Assembly: GCA_039881145.1 (NCBI GenBank)
Contig: JAYKKI010000032.1
Span: 12,081,501 to 12,145,500, forward strand
DNA from: Druceiella hillmani
Taxonomy: Eukaryota; Arthropoda; Insecta; Lepidoptera; Hepialidae
Direction of reading: 5' to 3'
DNA: 64,000 nucleotides
How positions within the stretch are numbered: the stretch's first letter is position 1; every line of letters begins with the position of its first letter. The position numbers and the translations under genes were made by a program. Shown in pieces: positions 1-13,700 of this stretch. The notes under the pieces were generated by a model. It ran no database searches and had not been told where the DNA came from. It was given only the letters and a program-made list of their open reading frames with translations.

Positions 1-256
1 TTCATAAGCATTCATAAAAAACTCCAATTCTTCTATCACAAGTGTAAAGAAAAACAATGTGTGCAAATTCCATGTTTTGCCCTTATCATTTTGTAAATGA
101 ACTCCAATACTGCATTGTGATTACTTTTAGTCATATTAATTATGTAAAAGAGTCTTGTTATGAGAAGTTTGCAGTAATAGAAAAAAAAATGTTGCCAGTT
201 CGTATGATACCTTAGAATATTAATATATTGTTTTTATGAAAATGATTGTGTTTCAG

Positions 257-385
257 GCGGAAGTAACCCCTTCATTGGAGCTGACTACCGAAAAGAAAGA
301 TGATAAAATTGAAAGTGAAGCTTCAGTAGACATACACATCACAGGCGGAGATTCTGTCATTTTGATTGAAGGTGGAACTATTTAA
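257..385 (+). CDS. Terminal coding exon of an unidentified upstream gene (partial)
   Basis: An AG acceptor at 255-256 is followed by 42 open codons ending in TAA at 383-385. The peptide is acidic (Glu/Asp/Lys rich, then a stretch ending GDSVILIEGGTI). I do not recognise it. AATAAA-type signals near 647-655 would fit its 3' end, which would make it the last exon of a separate gene on the same strand about 400 bp before 53BP1. An alternative exists: a weak donor (AAG then GTGGAA) at 372 leaves phase 1 and would join in frame to the AG acceptor just before the 53BP1 ATG at 799. The rest of the gene lies outside the window. Confidence 0.45.
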   Translation, partial: AEVTPSLELTTEKKDDKIESEASVDIHITGGDSVILIEGGTI

Positions 386-798
386 ATTATTTTTGTATAG
401 CCTACTTTGTTTACATATCTAAAGAAACACATGCTAATTCTTCTGAATTGTAGATTTGATAAATTCATTAATAGGATAAGAAATATTCATGAATAGTAAC
501 ATATGTAGACTACTGGGGCATACTTTATTACTTATGGAATTTTATAGCTATGTAAACCTGATCCAGACACTATAATCACAATCAATCTTTAATTAACATT
601 AGAATTTTGAGAAAAGATTTTAATATGTGTGTTATCTAATGTTATAAATAAATAACTAAAATAGAAAATTGACAGCCTCCTACACGTAGTTTCAATTAAT
701 ATTTGGGTTTTCTTTATTTTTTATGTTAGGTAAATTTAATGTTATGTAACATTGGTTTCAAATATAATATGTAATTAGAAATCTCATTGTCGTCAGAT
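386..798. other. Spacer between the upstream exon and the 53BP1 start
   Basis: AT-rich, no extended open frame. It contains overlapping AATAAA-like signals at about 647-655 and an AG at 795-796, two bases before the presumed 53BP1 ATG, which could be a splice acceptor from a 5' exon. No clear TATA box or initiator is visible. Confidence 0.4.
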
Positions 799-3119
799 AT
801 GGACTGCGACAAAGTCAATACCAATAAAAGGAAACGTTCAACAGACTCACAAACCAACAATGCTGATAAGGAAACAACAGAACCACCCCCAAAAACATGC
901 CCTGCATCAGTAGAAATGGAACATGATGAAGAGGTAGACAATGAAATTATACAACTTACCAAATTGAGCGAAGTAAAAAAAATGGATGAACACACATCAT
1001 TGCTTTCTCACAGTCCATCCATTATCAAAACATTACATTCTACAAGATCAAGTCCAAGGAAGATAATGAAACGAAGCAATAGTTGTACTCTAACCTCTTG
1101 CTGCGAAGAAGTTGATTCCCCGCGAAAGAAGAATAGAAGTGCTAGTGTAGATTTGTCAAAGGAAACAATGTTACCTATTCAGTTTGATAAAAAACCACTT
1201 CCAACTCTAACTGAGAATGAGACAGATAAAACATCAAACGATGAAGACTGTAAAATTGTTGAAGCACCAATTGAAATTATCAGTCTCTCAGACAGTAGTA
1301 TCACTATAAGGCCTAGTATTGAGTTTGTTAAAGTAATAAGCCCACCTTCAGATTGTCCTAGTACTTGTCCAATGGAGGACGAAACATTGACCGACATTCA
1401 CAACTCTCAAGACTTCAGACTTGAACTTTCTCCTACTCCTATGCTGTTGGCAGCTGAGGAAAAATCAGGAAAAGTTACCAGCAAAGGTCCAATTTCTGGA
1501 AAATCTTTAAGTCAACCTATTACTGTAAATCTTCACGATGATATACCCAATGTTAAACCTCCGCAGTCCCATAGTGCAGGATACGACTATTCTGATCAAA
1601 GTGATAATCTTTCACAAACTGTAGAATCAAATATTGACAAGTATAGTAACCTTTCGAATAGCAAGGGAACAGACCAGGAGAGTACAGATAGTGCTTCATC
1701 TGTTAATATAGTATCACCCGATGTAAAGCAATTCAGTTTAGCATCAAAGATTATAACCAATATGTCTAAAGGAAGTACTTCTACACCAACAGAACAAATT
1801 GTGGATAAAACAGTAACCATGCTCAAAGATAGTGTGAATGATACTACACCAGACATTGGTAAACCATTTCCAGTAAATAAATTGTCTGCAGGAAAAAATG
1901 ACTCTTACAGAATAAGCAACGCCACTACTCCATCAACTATATCTCCACTGCAAAATGGTCATTCACATGGTACTTTGCCTTCTGCACCCTCTAACTCCAT
2001 ATTTGACATACAGATAAGCCAGGATGAAAATGGTGAATTTCTTTCAATGTATATTGTCAGAACCGATATTGATTTGGGGACAGATATGTTCAAAGAATTC
2101 CAAAGAGTTTCAAAGAGATTCACAATGGATCCTTACATGGGCGATATTTCAAAATCAAATTCTCCTTCTAGCGTAACAAGTACAGGCATGTTGAATTTAC
2201 AGAATCGCATTTCATTTATGTCAACAATTAGTTCTTCCACCAGCAGTAGTACGAGGACAAGTGATGGTGCTTTTATCATACCACAGCCACCAGGAAAAAT
2301 ACCAAATCAAGGAGCAGAGACTGTTAAAGGTTACAAGAATCTCGCTCGTAGAGTGAATGATATATTAACTCACTTAGCCGATACTTATGGAAGTGATGAA
2401 TTAAACCACTCAAATGGTGACGAAAAGATATCCACAGGAGTTCAAGTCACACCAGGAAATACTTCTATGGAAGGAGAGAAGTCCAATGGAGCAGCGAGTC
2501 CTGAGGAAGTAAATCGATGTGATAGAATAACACCAAAGAGTTCTCTGAAGAAGACGAGAGTCAAAGGAAGAAGACCATTGCCTGGTAAAACAAAACGTGC
2601 ATTGTTACCGACTACTAACGAGGAACACGAATACATGCACGGGATGAATTCTCCAGAAATGGTTACAACCGAAAGAGATACAAATGTAAAGAAGCCAATG
2701 ACGCCGACAAGAGAAATTGAAACCCAAATTGCAACACCAAAGTCTGTTAGTAAGTTAAAAGAAAAGAAGAAAGGGCGACCAGCATCACCAAGGCCGTCTA
2801 CCCCTCTAGAAATCAAACCAGAACTGTCTGGTCATCCACCTGGTACTACTGTTTTGGCCAAATGGGTTGATAAAAGATATTATTCAGGAAAAGTTTCAGA
2901 ACATTTGGATGTATCAAAGTATTTGATTGAATTTGATGATGGTCATTCGAAGACATTGCTCGATGATTTTATAATCTTTGGAAATATGAAAGAGTTACCT
3001 TTGCAAGGACAGTCAGTATATGCAATGGTAGATGAAGACCAAAATTATGAGCCTGGTTTGGTGCTGGCTGTAGAAGAAAATGCACATGGTACTGTGTGCT
3101 ATAAGTGTACCACAGACAG
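799..3119 (+). CDS. TP53BP1: 53BP1 exon 1 (N-terminal region and most of tandem Tudor)
   Basis: The open frame runs from 775, the first ATG is at 799, and the donor is CAG|GTAAGT at 3120 (phase 2). It encodes 773 residues: Ser/Thr-rich sequence with SPR/SPS motifs, a Lys/Arg-rich segment (KKTRVKGRRPLPGKTKR), a putative LC8-like ETQIATP, then Tudor 1 and the beginning of Tudor 2 (GQSVYAMVDEDQNYEPG). Antisense frames here are shadows. Confidence 0.9.
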
Positions 3120-6100
3120 GTAAGTTGGTGCAGTATATACAAACATTTTAGATTTGCCAATTATCAATGGAATCATCCCCTAATTTGTCACTTTAAAAAA
3201 TCTTTTAAACTTTTTAATCCCTTCCCCAGAGATGTGACAGTCTCAGTGACAGCCTCCGAGCTCTACCTCACGGAAGATCAAGCCCGTTCCATAAAGGACC
3301 TCTCGCTAGCTCGTTCACCACCAGTCACCCCGCGCCGACGGGCCCACCGAGAGCTAGATCTTGATAATATCATACAAGGACCTCGGTCTGCAAGGCTACG
3401 AGAGAAAGCTCATGTTGGGACACCAACTTCTGGAAGGAAAAAAGTAGTGGGGTCACCTCGGAGTCCAAAGGCTTCTACATCTGGTGAGCTAAGAGTTTTC
3501 ATATTCATTTTTTAGATGCAGCTTGGTATATATGTTGTAGATAAGAATTTCACATTCTTGTGCATATAAGAAAGTAATAAATATTAAGTTTATAGCTTTG
3601 TAAGTTTGTTATTGAGTCAAAGTTGGAACACTTGGGTTGTGAATATTACATAAATATATCTAACTTTACTTGGATTCTCTTTAGCCTTGAAAATATCTAG
3701 ATTTATTTGGAATCTGCAAATTATAATAAACTGATAACATTGATTCCACAATTTGTATAAATCTTATTAGTCAGCATGTCGGTTCATCATAGTAGTTTGA
3801 TTGTTACAGGCCTTGTAGCAGAAGCCCTTTGGTAGGTACCAAAAGGCCCTAAGGTACCTAAGTCCCTTTTTTCAAAATAGTTTCTAAATTCCCTTTGTTT
3901 TTATTTGGTACATAATTATTCAATTTTCGGTATTTGATAGCCCCAATGAAGTTTTTTTTTTTCAGTATTGGCACATACATTCTTATTGGAAATAATGTAT
4001 TGGGTATTGTAACTAATCCTTGTGAATAACATATACCAAAGCACGAGATAGACAAAAGGGGTCACATATGCCATTGTATTGACAACCAGAATGTTAACGA
4101 AGATGTTTTTACACAGGTGGTTATGCAATAAAACATCATGTGTCATGGGAGAAGTGTAAGATGAACGAAAAGTGGTTCAAATGTACTGATAAAAATGGGT
4201 ATTTAATTGGATCATGGGCTTTAAGAAGTTCAAATACATCACTATTCTGTTTTGGTGTATGATTTTAGTGTTGACTATGGTTTCTCAAGGGTTGGCCAAC
4301 ATGTTCATAAGTATAATTGTAGAACAAACATACATCCTCTTCAACTGAGGTTGGAAAAAGTAAATTCCACATGTCATGAAAATGCAGTCGGTTTAAGTGG
4401 GGAGTTTCAGACCACTTTCTTTAGAGTTATCTTTTGAATAGCAATCAAAAACTGTACTACATGGCCAGATGAAATTTATAAATTCATGTTACAATGAAAA
4501 AGCAATGAAGATGGAATTGACATGGATTGTAAAATCTGTATTCTCATTACTAGTGATATTGCAGAGGTTTTCAGAGAGATTTTTAGAAATTCTGTGCCAG
4601 ATGATTTTTCTTTGTCTCCATCGAAAAAGATATATTCAATTACCGAGGCTCTGGGACACTATTTCTGAGAGCAAACAATTTTTTTGTAATCTCGTTATTA
4701 TAGAAGATATTGTTTGATTTATAATTTCAATATTACAATCATATATGTAAAAGGAAAAGTAAAATAAAATAATATAAACGATAGTTATACCCAATCCAAG
4801 TAAGGTTGCCAGGTCCTAAAACTGAAAAGCCGGACTACCTACTTTTGGTTATCTTAATACCCCAAAATTGCAGACACCCTGAAAAACGAAGGATTTTACA
4901 CCTTAATTCTAAAATAAAAGCCCTATTTTTACAATTTCTAATAATCGGTCTTCTTTATTTAACAATCATCACTATTAAAGTCTTATACTTTAGTAATCAC
5001 TAATAATCTGTCTCTTTAGTCAATAATCATTACTAGAAAAGAATTTGACCATGATGTCTACATGTAGCCTATTTCTTTCTTTAGACCATTTTTGTCCAAT
5101 CAAAGAAAACTCTCTCGACTGACTGAGTTTAACGAACTCTGAATCTTCTGAAAATCTCTTACTTGAGGACCTAAAATAGGTCACCTATCTTTTATGAGCT
5201 AACAGCTTTTTGGAATCAGTATCATCTTTTTTCCGTCCAAACACGTTTTTAAATTTTGCAATTGGTCAAAACATTTGCTATCATCAATTTTAACATTCTT
5301 TTGTGCTAGAATATTATAGTGTCAAAAACTTAGCACCATTCAAGAACATTTTTTAAATGTTTAGTATCTTTATAGAAGTTTTCATTCTGAAATATAAATA
5401 GTTTATAGCAATAATGTACATGTTTTTAATGTTTTCTTTGAAAGCCGTCACTTATTCGTAGTATTCATTGTTATCTCCAACTTTGTGCAAAATAGATATC
5501 AATTTTAACAGACAAAATTCTTGCTCAATCTTCACAATGATGCTGTTTATTATTTCAAAATAGTTTTCCAAAACCTTATTCACGGAAACATCAACTTTCT
5601 CTGTGTCTTTGGTACGATTTTGATAAATCGTTGTGAAAAAATGGACAGCCCACAAGTAGTTCATTGAGGTCATTTTCGACGAATTGTCTCAAAGTTCTCG
5701 ATATGTTATTTTGCGGTAATAAGAAATATGTCTTCAGAAGCTCAAACATTTGCAGAATCAGCTCTATTGCTACGAAGAGACTCAACCGGCGCGTTTTTTA
5801 ATGATACACAATTTGTATGAAATGAACGTCTAAATCAAAACATATGCTTTTGAGCTCATCTGTTCGTACGGTAAATGAAGCAAAATTATTGGAAGACAAA
5901 TGTTTTGAAAATCGACTTTACTCTTACTAACTATAAATATAACCTTGTTGCAAACCTCACACTTTACTTCCCAAGATTCTGTAGCCAGTTTAAAAATTTT
6001 ATGTTTGTTGTTGTAACTCTTTATAAGATCTGAAAATAAATAAAAAAACACTGAAAAACAGTATTTTTCCACTCACAATATTGTTCTGAAAAGAAGACTT

Positions 6101-7652
6101 ATATTGAGCTACTAAGAGTATACTATACTGCACATGTGGATACGTATACTGATTATCATAAAACTTGGTTTGAAATAAAAATTAAATGTGCATAACCTTA
6201 CTTTATTAACATGGATTACATTTTCCGAAATTAAAATAAATGTTATTTGTTAACATTTAAAATCATATCGAATACTACCCTTAAATATTAGGTTATATAA
6301 CTTTAACACTTGGGCGTCTTGACCTGTCTCAGTGTGAGTTGAGTGGGTGCACACTAATGATTCGCCATTACAAGAAATGGAGTTTCAAAGCCAAGCATTC
6401 TAGGATTAAGTTATAATTTAAAAAATTGAGAAACAAAATCCGTAAAGTAGTATTGATTATATCTTTAAAAATAATAATTTATTAATTTAAACACTATTTA
6501 ATAAATATATCGCTACATACACGTAAACAATATATAAAATGAGCGAAAATTTAAAATTTACTATAATATCAGAAAGTAAACTGTGGTATCACTTCTCAGT
6601 GTAATAAAATTAAATGGGGTATTGTGATAATCAAAATACATATTTTGGCGTGACCGATCTTATTTTCTCAGGCAATAATTTAATAAAGTAGAAACACTTG
6701 TCAAAATTGTAGCCGTTGCACTCAAAAAGCTGAAACATGTGCCGCTGACGCCCTGCTGTACGTCAACGTGTAGAAGCGTCACGTGTGTTAACGAAGAAGA
6801 TATAAGCACTACTGACTGAGTGTCAAATTTGCGGTCGGCCGGTGGACAGGTTGTGGGCGTGGGGGCGGCTATGAGCGTTCGCTCAAGTCGGCTGCATAAC
6901 ATTGCGGGTGGCTCGGGTGAGGACACAAACTGCTTGACTCTCGCATGTGAACTGAATTGGCCAGAAAGGTAAAAACCTAACTAAAACCGAACAGGCGGGG
7001 TCTAATTTGGCCGGACAGACATAAATAAATCCAAACCCTGTCCGGTTTTATCCGGATGCCTGGCAACTCTACATTCAAGGGATAATTTGAAAAAGTTATT
7101 TTCTTATATTACTACTACTTCACTGTAAGTAATTTAATGTTTTTACTATGCTTTCTTATTCAAATAATCTCTCATCTGGCTCTTATGGCATGGGTTTTTG
7201 TCAAAAACTAGTTTTATTGGTGCCTCAGATTTCGTTTGTCCCATTGGTTCCTTTTTTATGTTCGTCCCATTTTTTTCTATGTTAGACCCTTAAGTTCCTA
7301 TTTATTTTCGAACTTCTACTAAATAGCCTGTTGTTACCTTTTATGGTATGGAACTTCAACATGCTTTCTGTCCTATTCCACACAACGAAACAACTGACTT
7401 ATATTTTCAAACCACTACCAAAAACGTAGACCATTTTGGCAGTGTGCAAGTGATGTAGCCAGATTTTGTATTATTTTTTTTTTATATTTTGCACAAATAA
7501 ATGAATGCAGTTTTGGTTTATTTACAACAACTCCAAAGAAAATACATTATAATTTTATTTTGTTTATCAGCTACTATTGTCTCTTACCAAGGTAAGCTTT
7601 ATGATTGATGGAAAATTAAGTAAAGCAGTAAATTTGTTTAAGTAGAAAGATG

Positions 7653-7703
<51 letters not shown>

Positions 7704-10700
7704 GTATGTTTTTTTTTTTTTTTATGTTAGAGGTTTAAAAATACATTTATGTATCATAGGGTCTGTTGTTGTTACCCCGTATGTCGGACTCGATCTGCGA
7801 GACCCATACCGACTAAAAACAATCCTCTTTCTTCTGGCTACCTGGTCCCCACGGGATGGCCGCTAGGCATTATTTCGGGGGGGAGCGATTTAGCCGCAGC
7901 TTTTCCTCTCATCGTGGCTGTATGCTGGCCAGTTTCTTCCGCACTTGCTCTCTTTCTCGCAGGTCCTTCAGCACCTGCGTAGCGTACGTGCTAGTTCCTT
8001 CCCAGGCCGAAGTCGAGGTAAGCATTGCTGCTATCAGATTTTCAGGATAGATTTTGCATCCCACGTTATTCTCCCAAGACTCTCTATCTTCGCTGTATGG
8101 TGGACAGACAAAAAATATATGCTCTGCATCTTCGACAGTTCCGAGACACTCGGGGCAGTTCGGAGAATCTTCATGGTTGAACCTGTGGAGGTAGCAACCG
8201 TGGCCGGAGATCATCTGGGTAAGATAGTAATTGAGTTCCCCGTGTTCCCGGTTTACCCATGGCTTAACGTCTGGTATTAGCCTGTGTGTCCATCTTCCTT
8301 TAGTCGACTTATCCCAGGAAGATTGCCACAGTTGAAGACTCTTCTGTCTTTCCTGGATTCGAAGGTCGGACGGAGTTTGATTTGGGTTACTCTTATTACT
8401 ATGGTGCAGGTTCTTCCTTTCGTCAGCTAGTATTGCTACCGGAATCATACCCGCTATCACGCATGCCGCATCCCCTGAGACTGCGAAAGGCGCTAGCTAC
8501 TCGTAATGTACTGACTCTGTATACCGAGTTGAGCTTACATCGCGATTCTTCTTTCTGCAGCACATCAGACCATATGGGCGTCCCATATAAAAGTATTGAT
8601 GTGACTACCGACGCTAGCAGCCTCCTTCGGTTCTGTCTGGGACCTCCAACATTGGGCATGAGCCGAGATAATTTGGCTGTTACCAGGGACGCATTGGTTG
8701 CAGCACAATTCACGATTCTTAAAATTCATTCTGTGGTCGAGCATTATCCCTAAGTATCGTATCGACGGTTGCATTACGATTTCACTGTTACCTACGTTGA
8801 GCGTAATGGTTTCCGCAATTTTCCTGCCGGTGACTAAGACCGCCTCCGTTTTATGTTCGGCAAGTTCTAGTCCAACTGACTTCATCCACTGGCTTATAAC
8901 CTGGAATGATCTATCGAATGCCCTGTTTACTTCTTCTAGGTACTTGGCTACAATTACGACCGCCAGGTCATCTGCAAATGCGACGAGTTTAGTTTCGCTG
9001 GGTAGGTTCTTCTTCAGCAGTCCATCATACATGACGTTCCATAAAAGTGGGCCTAGGACTGATCCCTGAGGCACGCCCCCTGTATGTACGTATGTATGTA
9101 CGTACGTATGTATGTACGTACATACGTAAGTACGTACGTATGTATGTATCTATGTATGTATGTATATATTGTTTTGTTATTGAATGAGATATAATTGGAA
9201 CTAGCTAAATTTGTGGATCATATTTGGAAAAATAGCTTTTTATATTCTACGGTATAACTTTTTAGGTTATATGTTTGTTCATATTGTCTCTGGAATTGAC
9301 TAATTTTAATTAGATATTTTCCCTTTCATAGAGATCTATTCAGTTGTTGCCATTATGGTCATAGGTTATATCAAAGGTAAATAATAAATAATCTACCAAG
9401 GTGATTAAATGTAATTTAGACATGTCAAAATTGAGTGCATGTTTTGCTAACTTTTCACTTTTTGTTTATATTTATTGGTCTTATTTATCTATCTATGATG
9501 AAATTAGAAAATATTATCGTTTTCTGATAAAATATTCCAAACAAACCTAGGGTGAATTAATTCAGCTACGAGAAAGTATATATGAAGCACTTGAGTGCAT
9601 ATTTTGCTAACTTTATACTTCTTGTTTGTATTTATTTGTCTCATTTATCTATTTATATTAAAATTATAAAATATTATAATTTTCTATTGAAATGTTCCAA
9701 ACAAATTATGGTGAATTAATTCAAAAGAAAACTATCTATATATAAATAAACTTATCAGCTAAGAAAAAGTATATATGAAGCACTTGAGTGCACATTTTGC
9801 TAACTTTATACTTCTTGTTTATATTTATTTGTCTTATTTATCTATCTATAATGAAATTAGAAAATATTATCATTTTCTATTAAAATGTTCCAAACAAATC
9901 TAGGGTGAATTAATTCAAAAGAAAACTATCTATATACAAATAAACTTATCTGTTACGAGAAAGTATATATGAAACACTTGAGTCCATATTTTGCTCACTT
10001 TATACTTCTTGTTTATATTTATTTGTCTAATTTATTTATCTATAATAAAATTAGAAAATATTATCATTTTCTATTAAAATGTTCCAAACAAATCTAGAGT
10101 GAATTAATTCAAAAGAAAACTATCAATATATAAATAAACTTATCAGCTACGAAAAAGTATATATGAAGCACTTGATTGCATATTTTGCTAACTTTAAACT
10201 TCTTGTTTATATTTATTTGTCTTATTTATCTATCTATAATAAAGTTAGATAATATTATCATTTTCTATTAAAATGTTCCAAACAAATCTAGAGTGAATTA
10301 ATTGAAAAGAAAACTATCAATATATAAATAAACTTATCAGCGACGAAAAAGTATATATGAAGCACTTGATTGCATATTTTGCTAACTTTAAACTTCTTGT
10401 TTATATTTATTTGCCTTATTTATCTATCTATAATAAAGTTAGACAATATTATCATTTTCTATTAAAATGTTCTAAACAAATCTAGAGTGAATTAATTCAA
10501 AAGAAAACTATCTATATATAAATGAACTTATCAGCTACGAGAATGTATATATAAAGTCTGATTTTGAGAGTGTTTTGTTAATTACACACTTTTGTTTCAT
10601 TTTAGTTGATATTTTGCAACTATTATAGTGGAACGTGAGGTCATTATGAATTTTGAGCAGGTATTTCGTGGCATTAGAAATTTTGAACAGTAATACATAC

Positions 10701-13700
10701 TATTCAAGTCAGAAATTGAAAGCCTTGACTAATTAACCATTGAATGTTTAAAAACTAAAGACGATAAACATACTCACTCGCTCTCAGATCTACCCATAAA
10801 GTTTGTCACTCGCACTCACAAGCAACTTTTCTTTACATCTCACGATTATTTACAACTGTTATTTTTATCATTATCCTTGAATACATTCAATAAATAATCC
10901 ATATAAATTTCAGCGACCCTAAAATATTTGTTGACAAATTTTTGTAATACAAATTCAGGGTAGCCTGATTGTATTTTTAGACCACGCAAAATGTCTATTT
11001 TAATATCTATTAAAGTAGAGTGAATTATTTCAAAAGAAAACTAAAATTTAAGATTATTTAAGTTTCATTAGAACTAAAATACTTTTTGGGCTGTAATTTT
11101 TTGCATTATGCGCAGTTACAACGAGACCTATCTCGGCCTGGAAGAGTTTCCATTTCTCACTTGAATAGTATATAAGTACTACTGTTCAAAATTTATAATG
11201 CCCTAAAATACCTGCTCAAAATTCCTTATGAACTTTTGGACTATAATTTTTTCATTAAAAGCAAATTTAAAAAAAGAGATACCAATTTGTTACAGTTGTG
11301 CAAGTGAAACTTACTATATAACCTGCACAGTATTTGTTTTTCTATTTGAGTTTATTTAAATTTTGAACATACATTTAAGTATCTATAAAAATATGTCTAC
11401 AAATATGAAAAATTTGGCTACAAATATTGTTTTAATGCAATTTGAAGTCGCATACTTGAACTCTGATATTAGATGACTTATTATGTTTAATATTTTATGC
11501 TATAGCTAAAAAACGTAAAACTAGTTCTTCGACAAATAATCGTAAGAAGAGTTTTAATTATATTTCTATTATTTCATATTAAGTTGCCTAATATATTTTT
11601 AATTACACAAGTAACTTCGAAGTTATTATTCGTCTAATTTTAACCTTTGTAATAAACCTTAAACGTCTACCAGACGGGAGAAGTTCCAAATGACTATAGA
11701 CCATAAAGTACATTAATGCCAGTTTCTTTCTTCAAATTGAAACACTTCTATCGCAACAGTGTTATTTTGGTTGGCGTTTCGGTTTTTATTTTTCGCTTTT
11801 AATATGTTTCTATTATTTGATGTTTTTTGGTAATATTATTGACAGTTCACACTTACATCTTTTTACGTTCGTTTTTGGCAACAGTTTTACATTGTTATAT
11901 TAAAATATTGTAAGTGTAGTATTTAGGTGAAAAGTGAATGTACTCTATTAATAGGGTATATTTTCTATTAATCTATGCTACGTTGATAATAACTTCGCAT
12001 TATCATGAAAATTATTTAAACTAGTTATGTAACATTACCACAATAGAGACCACCCAAAAATATATGCATAGAAGTCATACTAAGAGTATGTCATAAAAAG
12101 CAGATATAAGTTATGTGTGAAATACTTAAATAAATTAGATCAAATAAAGCATTATAAGTGTTGGTTCTTTTTTTTATAATGATAACCAAGTAAATTTAAT
12201 TAAGTCAACATAACAGTCCCGCATATCAGTTGGGACCCATGACTGATAACTTGGATTTCTTACCCGAGCTTACATGGTATTAACGTTATCATTCAAATAA
12301 ATCCTATATAATAGTAATAGTTGTAAACTATGCAACGATTTTAAAATAATATACAAAAAAATTTAATTTGAAAAATTTCATAATTTTGTTTTTTGTTTTT
12401 ATCAATTGAATGACTAAAACCAAATTATTTTCCAAGTATCGAATTTGACTCTTCACTGTTTAGTCTACAGATTAGAGGTGGGCGTTTACGCTAATCATGA
12501 TAAACGTTAACACCTGTTAATGTTGAGGACAGTTAACTGTTGACCAAAACTGTTAATATAACCCTTAATGTGTTTAGGCACTACTATAGTTAATATAAAC
12601 ACCACGTGGAAAATGGTGGCGCAAGGCATATTGTTTACAGATTTCTAAGTGTTAGGACTCCATGCATTGTAAAATGTTTATATTAACACAATAAATTAGA
12701 CCTGATAATTATATACAGCTTGAGTCATTCAATACGTAAATAATAAATATAGAAAATGAACACCTTTATATGCCTCTTGTTACCTTCATTTAAAATTTTT
12801 CTCCTAATATTAAATTAAATTAAAATATCTTAAGCAAAATTAGTTATACATTGTAAATATAGTGTTTAGAATTTTACGTGACTGTAACATAAGAATAATT
12901 AGTAAATTTATTACGTTGAAAGCTGATGTAATAAATACATTTTTTCTCCAACAAATTTACTTAATGTGTCACTCTAAAAAAATTTAAAAACGTAATTTAA
13001 AATAAAAATTCTCGTATTGAAATCTATAAAAAATAACTAGTAATAAAATATTTGCACGTAAAGGTCAGACATAATTATTTCTTGTTAACACATTGTTTGC
13101 GGGTAGTTTTTATCGCACGCTAACAGGTGGTGCGGGCCATTTTTGCTAATTTTTTGCACAAATGGCAACGCTCAATAAAATTACGATAAGTTTAGTTTTA
13201 CCTTTTTTTTTTCAATGAAACTTTGTGATTTACTATAAAATGAATACTGAATTATTTTTTATAAATTTTAAACAGACAAATACTGGAAATTGAAATAAAA
13301 GTAATAAAATATGTAAAAATGTCAATTTATTAGAAATATTTTGAAAAAAAGTACAATGTGTAAAAAACTAATGTAAAAAAAGAAAGAATGAAATTTTAGT
13401 AGTGTTTAGCGTTAAAATATTTTCCCCTGGGAAGGGTATTCACACAATATTCACACTTGTTTCACTTTGTTTTTTGTGTGCTGCGCAAATTTTTTGCAGG
13501 TACTGATAATTTTCGTAGTCGCATGCTTGCACATATCCATTGATAACCTTCTTGATTTTTTTTCATAGTAGATGTAGATGGTCCAGGGTCTGATGGGTCC
13601 AGATGGTCAGTGGTTTGATCCAATGTTCCAGTAGTATCAGATAGCCAATAAAGTGCTCATCTGTCTGTGTACTAAGTTATATAATATGTATGACTTTAAA

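Noticed and set aside
2442..2816. 124-codon antisense frame within 53BP1 exon 1
   Set aside because: Shadow of the sense coding sequence.
6660..6926. 88-codon minus-strand protein
   Set aside because: Lies in the decayed hAT-like element and shows no domain.
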